8,395 nt of DNA from Pseudomonadota bacterium (GCA_023432845.1 JAEZEY010000335.1:1-8395), one strand, 5' to 3'; counted from the first letter of the stretch, positions 1-6,073 are shown. Notes: generated by a model not told the origin, from the sequence alone. Translations and numbers: made by a program.

Positions 1-423
1 CTGCAGCGCCGCCATGACCGCCGACGGGAACGCCGCGACCTTCTTCGCCGTCATGTCGACATGCACGGTCATGGTCTCGCAGGTCGCCGACACCCAGCCT
101 TCCTCGGCATGCAGCATTTCCTGGTAGACGTGAAAACGCTTGGCGTCGAAGCCGATGAGCTGCGCCGAGACGCGCAAAGGCGCGCCGAGATGCACCTCGC
201 GCAGGTAGCGCACATGGCTCTCGACCACCATGGTCGAATGCTTCGTGTCCTTGAGGTAGTCGGGCCCGAGCCCGATCGGCAGGTACAGCTCGTCGATCGC
301 CCGGTCGAACAGCACGCTGTAGTAGCCGACATTGAGGTGGCCGTTATAGTCGATCCAGGCCGGCTCGATGGCCATTACCGAGGACATAAAGGGCGCGGCC
401 AGCGCCGGGGCGAGGTCGGACAT
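1..423 (-). CDS. Thioesterase family protein (hot-dog fold, 4HBT/YbgC-like), C-terminus cut by window edge
   Basis: This reading frame starts with ATG at 423 (reverse strand) and stays open to base 1, giving 141 residues with no stop inside the window. The start is well supported by an AGGAG ribosome binding site a few bases upstream (reverse complement of about 428-434). Near the N-terminus is the signature D25-YNGHLNVGYY, which fits the hot-dog thioesterase pattern DxxGHxNxxxY; D25 is at the position of the catalytic aspartate of 4-hydroxybenzoyl-CoA thioesterase. A second typical segment is VVESHVRYLREVHLGAPL, the central-helix/strand region of these enzymes. The family hydrolyses acyl-CoA thioesters in the cytoplasm; the substrate cannot be read from sequence. 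Relatives are usually about 140-165 residues, so only a short tail should be missing. It is transcribed divergently from ycjX, so the two probably have separate promoters in the shared gap. Confidence 0.85.
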   Translation of the reverse strand, partial: MSDLAPALAAPFMSSVMAIEPAWIDYNGHLNVGYYSVLFDRAIDELYLPIGLGPDYLKDTKHSTMVVESHVRYLREVHLGAPLRVSAQLIGFDAKRFHVYQEMLHAEEGWVSATCETMTVHVDMTAKKVAAFPSAVMAALQ

Positions 424-503
424 CGGGTCTCCTGCAACGCGAAACGGTCCCTATCTATAGTAGAGTGCGCGGCACATCCACTCGACAGGCTGTTTTGAGC
501 ATC
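424..503. promoter_or_regulatory. Divergent intergenic region between thioesterase and ycjX
   Basis: These 80 bases separate the two divergent starts and must carry both promoters. The only A/T-rich patch is CTATCTATAGTAG at 451-463. It holds a TATAGT (456-461) that could be a -10 element for ycjX and, on the other strand, CTATAG/TATAGA that could serve the thioesterase. No convincing -35 hexamer lies 16-18 bases from either, so this is only a candidate site. If ycjX begins at the alternative GTG at 465, the patch would lie immediately upstream of the start codon. Confidence 0.3.
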
Positions 504-1943
504 ATGGCGAAAATACCGATCATCGGCGACCTGCCGGACTGGCTCAGCGGAGCGCCCAATCTCACCGAGCTGGCCAAGGGCTCGACGGTGTGGCTCGCCG
601 TCACGGGCTTGTCGCGCGCCGGCAAGACGGTGTTCATCACCTCGCTGGTGCACAATCTGCTGTCCGCGCTGCATAACCCGAACCGCATGGCGCTCTTGCA
701 GGCCGTCGGCGAGGGACGGCTGATAGCCGCGCAGCTCGAGGCCGTACGCGCCCACACGCTGCCACGCTTTCCCTATGCCGCCAATATCGAGGCGATGGCC
801 GGCACGCCATCGGTGTGGCCGGAGCCGACCGCCGACATTTCCGAGATTGGCATCGACATCCGTTTCGTGCCGACCGGCCTCGTCAGCCAGCTTCTCAGTC
901 CGCTGGGCGGCAACGCCGCGACACTCAAGCTGCGTATTGTCGATTATCCCGGCGAGTGGCTGCTCGATTTGCCGCTGCTGTCGCAGAGCTATGCCGACTG
1001 GTCGCGCGCGACGCTTGCGCTCTGGAAGCGCGGCCTGCGCGCCGACATCGCGCGCGATTTCATGGCCTTCGCCGGCGAGCACCCGGCTTCCGAGAAGGCC
1101 AGCGATGCCGTCGCGAGGCAAGCGCACGATCTCTATCGCGCGCTGCTCGCTACCGCGCGGGACAAGCACGGTCTCAGCTATCTGCAACCGGGCCGCTTCG
1201 TGCGGCCGGGCGCGCTGGCCGATGCGCCGTATCTATGGTTCGCGCCGCTCGAAGTCGCCGATGGCGTCGATCGCTTCAGCGCCGGCTCGCTCGGCGGCCT
1301 GATGCAGGAGCGCTTCGAAGTCTACAAGCGCGAGGTCGTCGAGAAATTCTACGCCGACTATTTCCGCAATTACGGGCGGCAGATCGTGCTGGTCGATGTG
1401 CTGGGCGCGCTGCTGGCCGGCCGCGAGGCCTTCGAGGATACGCGGCTCGCCACCGAGGCCATCCTGCAAAGCTTCCGCTACGGCCAGCACAACATCCTCA
1501 CCCGTATCCTGGGCGCCTCGCGCGTCGAGAAAGTTTTGTTTGCCGCCACCAAGGCCGATCACATCCCGGATCGCCAGCGCGAGCACATGAGCGCGCTCTT
1601 GCGCAACATGGCGGCGCTGCCCGTGCTGTCCGCGCGCGGCCGAGACGCCGATATCGAGGTGATGTCGCTTGCTTCGGTTGCCTCCACCGTCGAGGCGACG
1701 CAAGTGATCGACGGCCGCGACGTCGAGGTCGTGGTCGGCCGCAAGGTCGGCTCGGCGAAGCAGGCGAAATTCCTGAGCGGCGAGGTTCCGGTGCGGCCGC
1801 CGCGGCCGGATGCATGGGGTACGCCGTTCCTCGACGTGCCGGTGTTCGAGCCGCCGCTGATCGATCCGGCGCCGGTCGACGGCATCCCGCACATCAATCT
1901 CGATCTCGCGCTCGATTATCTGATCGGAGACCGGCTGCAATGA
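504..1943 (+). CDS. ycjX: YcjX family P-loop NTPase (DUF463)
   Basis: This 479-residue protein belongs to the YcjX/DUF463 family (E. coli YcjX is about 465 residues). The Walker A motif GLSRAGKT is at residues 35-42 with lysine 41, followed by the family-typical VFITSLVHNLL. A DYPG at 147-150 fits the G3/Walker B (DxxG) position, and TKAD at 349-352 resembles the [NT]KxD guanine-specificity motif, which suggests GTP/GDP binding. In E. coli the gene is a stress-induced partner of ycjF with unclear cellular role. I chose ATG 504 because it begins the conserved part and leaves room for divergent promoters. In-frame GTG 465 (13 codons upstream) and TTG 495 are alternatives; no start has a strong ribosome binding site. 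The stop overlaps the next start as ATGA, indicating an operon with the YcjF-like gene. Confidence 0.9.
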   Translation: MAKIPIIGDLPDWLSGAPNLTELAKGSTVWLAVTGLSRAGKTVFITSLVHNLLSALHNPNRMALLQAVGEGRLIAAQLEAVRAHTLPRFPYAANIEAMAGTPSVWPEPTADISEIGIDIRFVPTGLVSQLLSPLGGNAATLKLRIVDYPGEWLLDLPLLSQSYADWSRATLALWKRGLRADIARDFMAFAGEHPASEKASDAVARQAHDLYRALLATARDKHGLSYLQPGRFVRPGALADAPYLWFAPLEVADGVDRFSAGSLGGLMQERFEVYKREVVEKFYADYFRNYGRQIVLVDVLGALLAGREAFEDTRLATEAILQSFRYGQHNILTRILGASRVEKVLFAATKADHIPDRQREHMSALLRNMAALPVLSARGRDADIEVMSLASVASTVEATQVIDGRDVEVVVGRKVGSAKQAKFLSGEVPVRPPRPDAWGTPFLDVPVFEPPLIDPAPVDGIPHINLDLALDYLIGDRLQ

Positions 1944-2974
1944 GCACGCGCGAATCCCAGACAAGACCCTTCGTGATCGAAGAGGATGTTCTCGACGCCG
2001 CAAAGTCGGGGCGGCCGGCTTCGCCGAGGGTATTCGCCACCGAAGAGACCGAACGCGTCGTGCCGCGCGAGCGTGCTGTCGTCGCGCCGGCGGCACCGCA
2101 GCCGCGCCGCGGCAGTCTCTGGCGCCGCGTCGCCTGGTGGGGCATCGGCATCGCCATTGCCGGCTGGCTCGCCATCGACGCCTACCAGTGGATTGTAGCC
2201 GCTTTCGCCTCAAGCCCGACACTCGGCTGGCTGGCGAGTGGGGCGGTCGCCGCCGGCGTCGGTGGCGCGCTGATCATCATCGGCCGCGAGGTGAGGAGCT
2301 TCGTGCGGCTCACCAGCGTCGAGGCCATTCACGACAAGCTCGCCACCAAGACCTTGCGTCCCGCCGAGATGCGTCACGCCGTGCGCGAAGTCCTCAGCGT
2401 TGTGCCGAAGGATCGCGAGACGCAAAGCGCGATCGAGACCTATCAGCGCCAGTTGCAGCAGCATCACACGCCGGCGCAGCAGATCGACATGCTGTCGCGC
2501 ACGGTGATGACGCCGCTCGACCGCCGCGCCGAAGCCGTCGTGCGCCGCTCGACCGCGCAGGCGCTCGGCATCACGGCGGTGTCGCCGACGGCCTTAACCG
2601 ATGTGGTGTTCTTCGTCGCCATGGCGGTGCGCATGGTACGCAACGTGGCCGCCGTCTACGGCCACCGGCCGACGGCAGCGGCGACCGTTCATCTGCTGCG
2701 CCGTCTGGTGGTCGAGGCTGGCCGCCTCGGCGTCGTCGACATGGCCAGCATGGGCCTGACCCAGCATCTCGGCGGCGCCATTGCCGAACGGCTCGCCGCC
2801 TCGACCGCCGAATCGCTCTACGCGGGCCAGCGCATGGCGCGCATCGGGCTCGTCACCATGAGCATGTGCCGCCCGGTGCCGTTCGAGCCAGGGCAGATGC
2901 CCGGCATGTTCTCCTCGCTGGTCGGTAACCTTTTCAGACGCAAGGCGACGGGGGAGAAAGCGGCCGAAAAGTGA
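1940..2974 (+). CDS. ycjF: YcjF-like membrane protein (DUF697 / TIGR01620 family)
   Basis: The product is 344 residues, close to E. coli YcjF (about 353). A charged, disordered-looking cytoplasmic N-terminus (1-60, beginning MSTRESQTRPFVIEEDVLD) precedes two hydrophobic segments at about 64-88 and 94-115, then a basic stretch. The C-terminal half (about 205-325) is a DUF697-like domain with a hydrophobic TDVVFFVAMAVRMVRNVA segment and an Ala/Gly-rich helical region. It is probably an inner-membrane protein; its biochemical role is unknown, and pairing with YcjX is the main clue. The ATG overlaps the ycjX stop by four bases (ATGA), with GGAGA about ten bases upstream inside ycjX, so translation is likely coupled. 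The same frame stays open upstream to 815 within ycjX, but that part is an Arg-rich shadow and not protein of this family. The reading frame ends at a hairpin that begins on the stop codon. Confidence 0.88.
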   Translation: MSTRESQTRPFVIEEDVLDAAKSGRPASPRVFATEETERVVPRERAVVAPAAPQPRRGSLWRRVAWWGIGIAIAGWLAIDAYQWIVAAFASSPTLGWLASGAVAAGVGGALIIIGREVRSFVRLTSVEAIHDKLATKTLRPAEMRHAVREVLSVVPKDRETQSAIETYQRQLQQHHTPAQQIDMLSRTVMTPLDRRAEAVVRRSTAQALGITAVSPTALTDVVFFVAMAVRMVRNVAAVYGHRPTAAATVHLLRRLVVEAGRLGVVDMASMGLTQHLGGAIAERLAASTAESLYAGQRMARIGLVTMSMCRPVPFEPGQMPGMFSSLVGNLFRRKATGEKAAEK

Positions 2975-2989
2975 CCGGGTGAGCCCGGT
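2974..2989 (+). terminator. Short hairpin at the end of the ycjX-ycjF pair
   Basis: ACCGGG (2974-2979) and CCCGGT (2984-2989) form a perfect 6-bp stem around a TGAG loop, starting on the last base of the stop codon. There is no T-tract after it, so it may stabilise the 3' end of the message or act as a weak terminator together with the next hairpin. Confidence 0.35.
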
Positions 2990-3000
2990 TCCACAGGTCT

Positions 3001-3024
3001 CCGCCCGGGTATTCACCCCGGCGG
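3001..3024 (+). terminator. Strong GC-rich hairpin between ycjF-like and DUF2778 genes
   Basis: The 10-base arms 3001-3010 (CCGCCCGGGT) and 3015-3024 (ACCCCGGCGG) pair at nine of ten positions (one C-C mismatch) around the loop ATTC. This is the most stable structure in the gap and a plausible transcription end for ycjX-ycjF. It lacks a following T-run, and it directly adjoins the promoter-like sequence of the next gene, so it could instead be regulatory. Confidence 0.4.
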
Positions 3025-3032
3025 CGGCGCGC

Positions 3033-3038
3033 TAATAT
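3033..3038 (+). promoter_or_regulatory. Possible -10 element for the DUF2778 gene
   Basis: TAATAT at 3033-3038 stands out in a very GC-rich gap. TTCACC at 3012-3017 matches four of six -35 bases, but the spacer is only 15 bases and the site lies inside a hairpin. If this -10 is used, transcription would begin around 3045, almost at the ATG at 3048, which fits the absence of a ribosome binding site there. Low confidence. Confidence 0.25.
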
Positions 3039-3047
3039 GTTCGGCAC

Positions 3048-4070
3048 ATGATCGACGCTCGCGTTTTGTTCGGCAGAGTGAAGGCTGCGCTTGAGTCTGC
3101 GGGACCGGCCATCGGTTCGGCTCCGGGGTCGTTCACGCGCGGTCTGGCGCGGGCGGCTGTACCCTTGACCTGGATGTCGTTGGGCTTCGCCACCGTGGGC
3201 GCGATTGCCGCGACAGCGGCGTATATGCCGTTGCATCAAGGCCGCGGGGCCGTTGTGCCGCAGCCGGTGGTTTCCAAAGCGCCGGGTTCGCCGGCGCGCG
3301 CCTCCGATTTCGCGGAGCGTTGGCATGACGAATGGGTTCAGCCTGTCGGCCGCGTCGGCGCTGCGGCGCCAAGAAAGCAGAACGACAGTTGGCTCTGGTC
3401 CGCGACGCCGTCGCCGTATGCAACGCGCTTCACGCGTAACGATGCGGGCAGCTTGGCGGTCGCGACGCCCCTGCCGCTGCCGCGGCCCGACGGCATGGCG
3501 CGGCAGGCCGTTGCCGCCGTCACGCAGCCGGCCAACGAACCGCGCCTCGCGTCGCTGCCGCCGCAGCCGGAGCAGCAAGGTCAACCGGACGAGCCCGGCA
3601 TCCTGGACAAACTGTTCGGCGATCCGGACCGCGCCGCGAAGGCCGTGCTGGCGGCTCATCCCAAGACGGTGTTGTACGACATCACCAAGCGCGCCGTTTA
3701 TATGCCGGATGGCACCAAGCTGGAGGCGCATTCAGGCTTCGGCGAGTGGTTGGACGATCCTGATTCAATGCACCGCAAGAATGTCGGCGTGACACCGCCC
3801 AACGTCTATGCCGTCAGCTTCCGCGAGAAACCGTTTCACGGCGTTCGCGCCTTGCGCATGAAGCCGGTCGGCGATGGCAAGATGTACGGCCGCGACGGCA
3901 TTCTGGCGCACTCGTTCCTGCTGGGTGAGGCGGGCGCGTCGAACGGCTGCATCTCCATCAGGGAATACGACACGTTCCTGAAGGCATTCGAGGACGGGCA
4001 TTTCAACCAGATCATTGTCGTGCGCAGCATTGACGAGCCCGTGCCGCGTCTCGTCGCCAGCGCGCAATAG
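3048..4070 (+). CDS. Membrane-anchored DUF2778 (Tlde1-like / L,D-transpeptidase-like) protein
   Basis: The 340-residue protein has three parts. Residues 1-35 are a basic cytoplasmic stretch, followed by one hydrophobic segment at about 36-59 (VPLTWMSLGFATVGAIAA). Residues 60-205 form a Pro/Ala/Arg-rich linker. The C-terminal domain (about 206-331) begins KTVLYDITKRAVYMPDGTKL and carries H288-SFLLGEAGASNGC301, the HxnSxGC histidine-cysteine signature shared by DUF2778 proteins and L,D-transpeptidases. DUF2778 includes the type VI effector Tlde1, which cuts or exchanges D-amino acids on peptidoglycan tetrapeptide stems. From this I infer a periplasm-facing enzyme that edits peptidoglycan, held in the inner membrane. 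No secretion-system genes or evident immunity gene adjoin it, so a housekeeping role is likelier than toxin. The ATG at 3048 has no visible ribosome binding site; GTG at 3078 is an in-frame alternative but no better supported. Confidence 0.85.
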   Translation: MIDARVLFGRVKAALESAGPAIGSAPGSFTRGLARAAVPLTWMSLGFATVGAIAATAAYMPLHQGRGAVVPQPVVSKAPGSPARASDFAERWHDEWVQPVGRVGAAAPRKQNDSWLWSATPSPYATRFTRNDAGSLAVATPLPLPRPDGMARQAVAAVTQPANEPRLASLPPQPEQQGQPDEPGILDKLFGDPDRAAKAVLAAHPKTVLYDITKRAVYMPDGTKLEAHSGFGEWLDDPDSMHRKNVGVTPPNVYAVSFREKPFHGVRALRMKPVGDGKMYGRDGILAHSFLLGEAGASNGCISIREYDTFLKAFEDGHFNQIIVVRSIDEPVPRLVASAQ

Positions 4071-4085
4071 CGGCATTGGTGTAGA

Positions 4086-4115
4086 GCCCGCAGCGGCTTT
4101 TCCGGGCCGCAGGGC
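4086..4115 (+). terminator. Imperfect stem-loop after the DUF2778 gene
   Basis: An outer GCCC/GGGC (4086-4089 with 4112-4115) and an inner GCGGC/GCCGC (4093-4097 with 4106-4110) are separated by a small asymmetric internal loop, with TTTTCCGG at the tip. It begins 15 bases after the stop codon. The sequence that follows is purine-rich and has no T-tract, so terminator activity is uncertain. Confidence 0.3.
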
Positions 4116-4135
4116 GAAAGTGGCGGGCCGAAAAA

Positions 4136-4144
4136 TAATCCACA
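4136..4144 (+). promoter_or_regulatory. Near-consensus DnaA box
   Basis: TAATCCACA differs from the DnaA consensus TTATNCACA at one base (A for T at position 2). It sits in an A-rich patch (4131-4139) and ends 13 bases before the CtrA-type box. A nine-base match with one mismatch occurs by chance, so the pairing with the CtrA box is the only reason to list it. Confidence 0.25.
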
Positions 4145-4157
4145 GCTCGCTGCGGCA

Positions 4158-4173
4158 TTAACCAATTCTTAAC
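4158..4173 (+). promoter_or_regulatory. CtrA-type binding site (TTAA-N7-TTAAC)
   Basis: TTAACCAATTCTTAAC matches the full CtrA box consensus TTAA-N7-TTAA, including the favoured C after each half-site. CtrA is the response regulator that controls cell-cycle, division and flagellar genes in Caulobacter and Rhizobiales. The box lies 59 bases before the ATG of the small membrane protein. A weak promoter could follow it: TTTTCC (4181-4186), 16 bases, then TATCCT (4203-4208). That would put the box just upstream of the -35 region, where CtrA often activates. Because TTAA is self-complementary, orientation is not fixed by the core, though the flanking C favours the plus strand. Confidence 0.55.
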
Positions 4174-4231
4174 GAAACCGTTTTCCGGCCGGGCCGCCCG
4201 GCTATCCTCGTGCCGTCGAGGAGCAGCCACG

Positions 4232-4435
4232 ATGACGACCCGGATCGCAGCGGCCAGAGCCGCGTTCAGCAAGATCACCTCTCGCGACTTTTCGGTTGTG
4301 CGGAAAGCGCTGCGTGTCGGCGCCAAGGGTGCGTTTTTCGTCTTCATGACCTTGATGATCGTGACCTACGCCGTGTCGGTAAGCCAGAGCGCGCCGCCGC
4401 CGCCGGAGCCGCTGCCCGACTACATCTATTCCTGA
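4232..4435 (+). CDS. Small single-span membrane protein, hypothetical
   Basis: I do not recognise a named family. The 67-residue product has a basic N-terminal amphipathic-looking region (MTTRIAAARAAFSKITSRDF, then SVVRKALR), one hydrophobic span at about 31-51 (GAKGAFFVFMTLMIVTYAVSV), and a short Pro-rich tail with PPPPEPLP ending DYIYS. By the positive-inside rule the N-terminus should be cytoplasmic and the proline tail periplasmic. Evidence that it is real: a clear GAGGAG ribosome binding site (4219-4224) seven bases before the ATG, a plausible promoter region with a CtrA-type box upstream, and a coherent membrane-protein composition. The overlapping frame from 4210 (108 residues, Arg-rich) looks like a shadow. 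The gap to the following FAD enzyme is 97 bases; co-transcription is possible. Confidence 0.75.
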   Translation: MTTRIAAARAAFSKITSRDFSVVRKALRVGAKGAFFVFMTLMIVTYAVSVSQSAPPPPEPLPDYIYS

Positions 4436-4451
4436 CCCGGTATCGGCTTGC

Positions 4452-4476
4452 CGTCCTGCTGCGCCGCAGCTTGACG
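4452..4476 (+). other. Imperfect hairpin with overlapping -35-like hexamer before the FAD enzyme
   Basis: CGTC (4452-4455) pairs with GACG (4473-4476) and GCTGC (4458-4462) with GCAGC (4466-4470), with a two-by-two internal loop between them. It could be a weak terminator for the small membrane gene. The sequence TTGACG at 4471-4476, five of six matches to a -35 element, overlaps its right arm, but no good -10 follows at normal spacing (CAGGTT at 17 bases). Confidence 0.25.
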
Positions 4477-4532
4477 AGCGCCCCGCGCGCGGACAGGTTG
4501 CCCGCTCTTTGCTCGATCAGCCGGGGCCTGCC

Positions 4533-5945
4533 GTGACCGTCAATACCGTCGCCGATACCGCCAATCCGACACGCTTTGCCGCCGCCATCGGCGAATTGAC
4601 CGCTGCCTTCGGCAACCGCGTCGTCACGTCCCGCGCGGTGCGCGAGCAGCACGGCAACACCGTGACCTGGATCGTCAATCAGGCGCCGGACGCGGTGGTC
4701 TATCCGCAGTCGACCGAGGATGTGCAGCGCGTCGTTCTCATCTGCGCCAAGCACGGCATGCCGATCATTCCGTTCGGCGTAGGCTCGTCGTTGGAAGGCC
4801 ATGTCAACGCGCCGCAGGGCGGCGTGTCGATCGACTTCCGGGACATGAACCGGCTGGTCGCCGTTCATGCCGAGGATCTCGACTGCGTCGTGCAGCCCGG
4901 CATCACGCGGAAGGAATTGAATGAGCAACTGCGCGACAGCGGTTTGTTCTTTCCCATTGATCCCGGCGCCAATGCCTCGCTCGGCGGCATGGCGGCGACG
5001 CGCGCCTCCGGCACCAATGCGGTGCGCTACGGCACCATGAAGGACAACGTGCTGACCATGAAGGTCGTGCTGGCCAACGGCGAGGTGATCGACACCGCGC
5101 GCCGCGCCAAGAAGACCTCGGCCGGCTACGACCTCACCCGACTGATGGTCGGCTCGGAAGGCACGCTCGGCATCATCACCGAACTCACGCTCAAGCTCGC
5201 CGGCATTCCCGAAGCCATTGCCGGCGGCCGCTGCCCGTTTCCGTCGGTGGAGGCGGCCTGCAACGCCACCATCATGACCATCCAGTCCGGCATTCCGGTG
5301 GCGCGGATCGAACTGCTCGATGCCTTGCAGGTGAAGGCGCTCAACATGGCGTCGAAGACCGGACTGCCGGAAACTACCTTGCTGCTGATGGAATTCCACG
5401 GCAGCGAAGCCTCGGTCGCCGAGCAGTCCGAGCGCTTCGGCGAGATCGCGGCCGAATTCGGCGGCGGACCTTTCGTGTGGACCGCGCAGGCGGAGGAGCG
5501 CACCAAATTGTGGGAGGCGCGGCACAATGCCGCCTTGGCCAATTTCCAGCTCCGCCCCGGTGCGGCGATGATCGCCACCGACGTCTGCGTGCCGATTTCG
5601 CGGCTGGCCGATTGCGTGACGGAAACGCAGGTCGATCTCACCGAGAACAACATGGTGGCGCCGATCGTCGGCCATGTCGGCGACGGCAATTTCCACCTGA
5701 CCTTGCTGGTGGATATGAGCAGCGCCGACGAAGTGGCGCGGGCCAAGGCGATTTCCGACCGGCTGGTCAAGCGGGCGCTGGCGATGGACGGAACCTCGAC
5801 CGGCGAGCATGGCGTCGGCCAGGGCAAGACCAAGTACATGGAAGCGGAACACGGCGCCGCCGGGGTCGCAGCCATGCGGGCGATCAAGCGGGCGCTCGAT
5901 CCGCTGAACATCCTCAATCCGGGCAAGATGCTGCCGGCGAATTAG
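4533..5945 (+). CDS. FAD-binding oxidoreductase, D-lactate dehydrogenase (cytochrome) / glycolate oxidase GlcD type
   Basis: This 470-residue flavoprotein belongs to the family of D-lactate, glycolate and D-2-hydroxyglutarate dehydrogenases, which oxidise a 2-hydroxyacid to the 2-oxoacid and pass electrons to a quinone, cytochrome or electron-transfer flavoprotein. The N-terminal FAD-binding domain shows AVVYPQSTEDVQ, then PFGVGSSLEGH (from P80, the flavin pyrophosphate loop) and GSEGTLGIITELTLKL. The C-terminal domain has WEARHN, GHVGDGNFH with H381 and H388, GEHGVG with E425 and H426, and the terminal DPLNILNPGKM; these His/Glu residues match the metal and substrate site of the family. The length is typical and all key motifs are present. 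I chose GTG 4533 with GGGG six bases before it; in-frame TTG 4509 (eight codons longer) is an alternative. No GlcE or GlcF gene is adjacent, favouring a single-subunit dehydrogenase. Substrate is not determinable. Confidence 0.9.
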   Translation: MTVNTVADTANPTRFAAAIGELTAAFGNRVVTSRAVREQHGNTVTWIVNQAPDAVVYPQSTEDVQRVVLICAKHGMPIIPFGVGSSLEGHVNAPQGGVSIDFRDMNRLVAVHAEDLDCVVQPGITRKELNEQLRDSGLFFPIDPGANASLGGMAATRASGTNAVRYGTMKDNVLTMKVVLANGEVIDTARRAKKTSAGYDLTRLMVGSEGTLGIITELTLKLAGIPEAIAGGRCPFPSVEAACNATIMTIQSGIPVARIELLDALQVKALNMASKTGLPETTLLLMEFHGSEASVAEQSERFGEIAAEFGGGPFVWTAQAEERTKLWEARHNAALANFQLRPGAAMIATDVCVPISRLADCVTETQVDLTENNMVAPIVGHVGDGNFHLTLLVDMSSADEVARAKAISDRLVKRALAMDGTSTGEHGVGQGKTKYMEAEHGAAGVAAMRAIKRALDPLNILNPGKMLPAN

Positions 5946-6038
5946 TCATTCCGGGGCGCCCGGTAGCGCGAACCCGGAATCCAGAGGCATGCGCCGAGTG
6001 TGCACCGGGCTCGCGCTTTCGCCGGTCCCCGGAATGAC
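5945..6038. repeat. Intergenic palindromic repeat element with GTCATTCCGGGG ends
   Basis: The ends GTCATTCCGGGG (5945-5956) and CCCCGGAATGAC (6027-6038) are perfect 12-bp inverted repeats. Inside, AGCGCGAACCCGG (5965-5977) pairs with 6005-6017 at 12 of 13 positions. The whole 94-bp stretch can fold into a long cruciform-like hairpin with a divergent centre. From memory, very similar sequences are dispersed between genes in Bradyrhizobium and relatives; only one copy is in this window, so dispersal is not shown here. The left end overlaps the last base of the FAD enzyme stop codon, so the transcript would carry the hairpin at its 3' end, where it could end or stabilise the message. Confidence 0.7.
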
Positions 6039-6073
6039 GGCGTTCCTTTGTTATCGAGGTCGCCGACATAGAA

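Noticed and set aside
61..498. 145-residue plus-strand frame opposite the thioesterase
   Set aside because: The minus-strand frame has the hot-dog signature and a good ribosome binding site. This one is its mirror, without a domain.
375..1187. 270-residue minus-strand frame spanning the thioesterase start and the first half of ycjX
   Set aside because: It would overlap both real genes and the divergent promoter region, and its composition is that of a shadow frame.
815..1939. Frame continuous with the ycjF-like gene that stays open through most of ycjX, giving a potential 719-residue protein
   Set aside because: The upstream part is an Arg/Ala-rich translation in the wrong frame of ycjX. 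The ycjX frame has clear P-loop and TKAD motifs, and the YcjF-like family begins around the ATG at 1940.
4232..4435. Idea that the small membrane protein is an immunity partner of the DUF2778 enzyme
   Set aside because: It is separated by 161 bases with its own promoter-like and CtrA-type sites. It has almost no periplasmic domain to block an active site, and known immunity proteins of this effector class are larger periplasmic proteins.
4344..5852. 502-residue open frame antisense to almost the whole FAD enzyme
   Set aside because: It is His/Gly/Arg-rich with no recognisable domain. Long antisense frames are expected opposite GC-biased genes, and the plus-strand product has all its family motifs.
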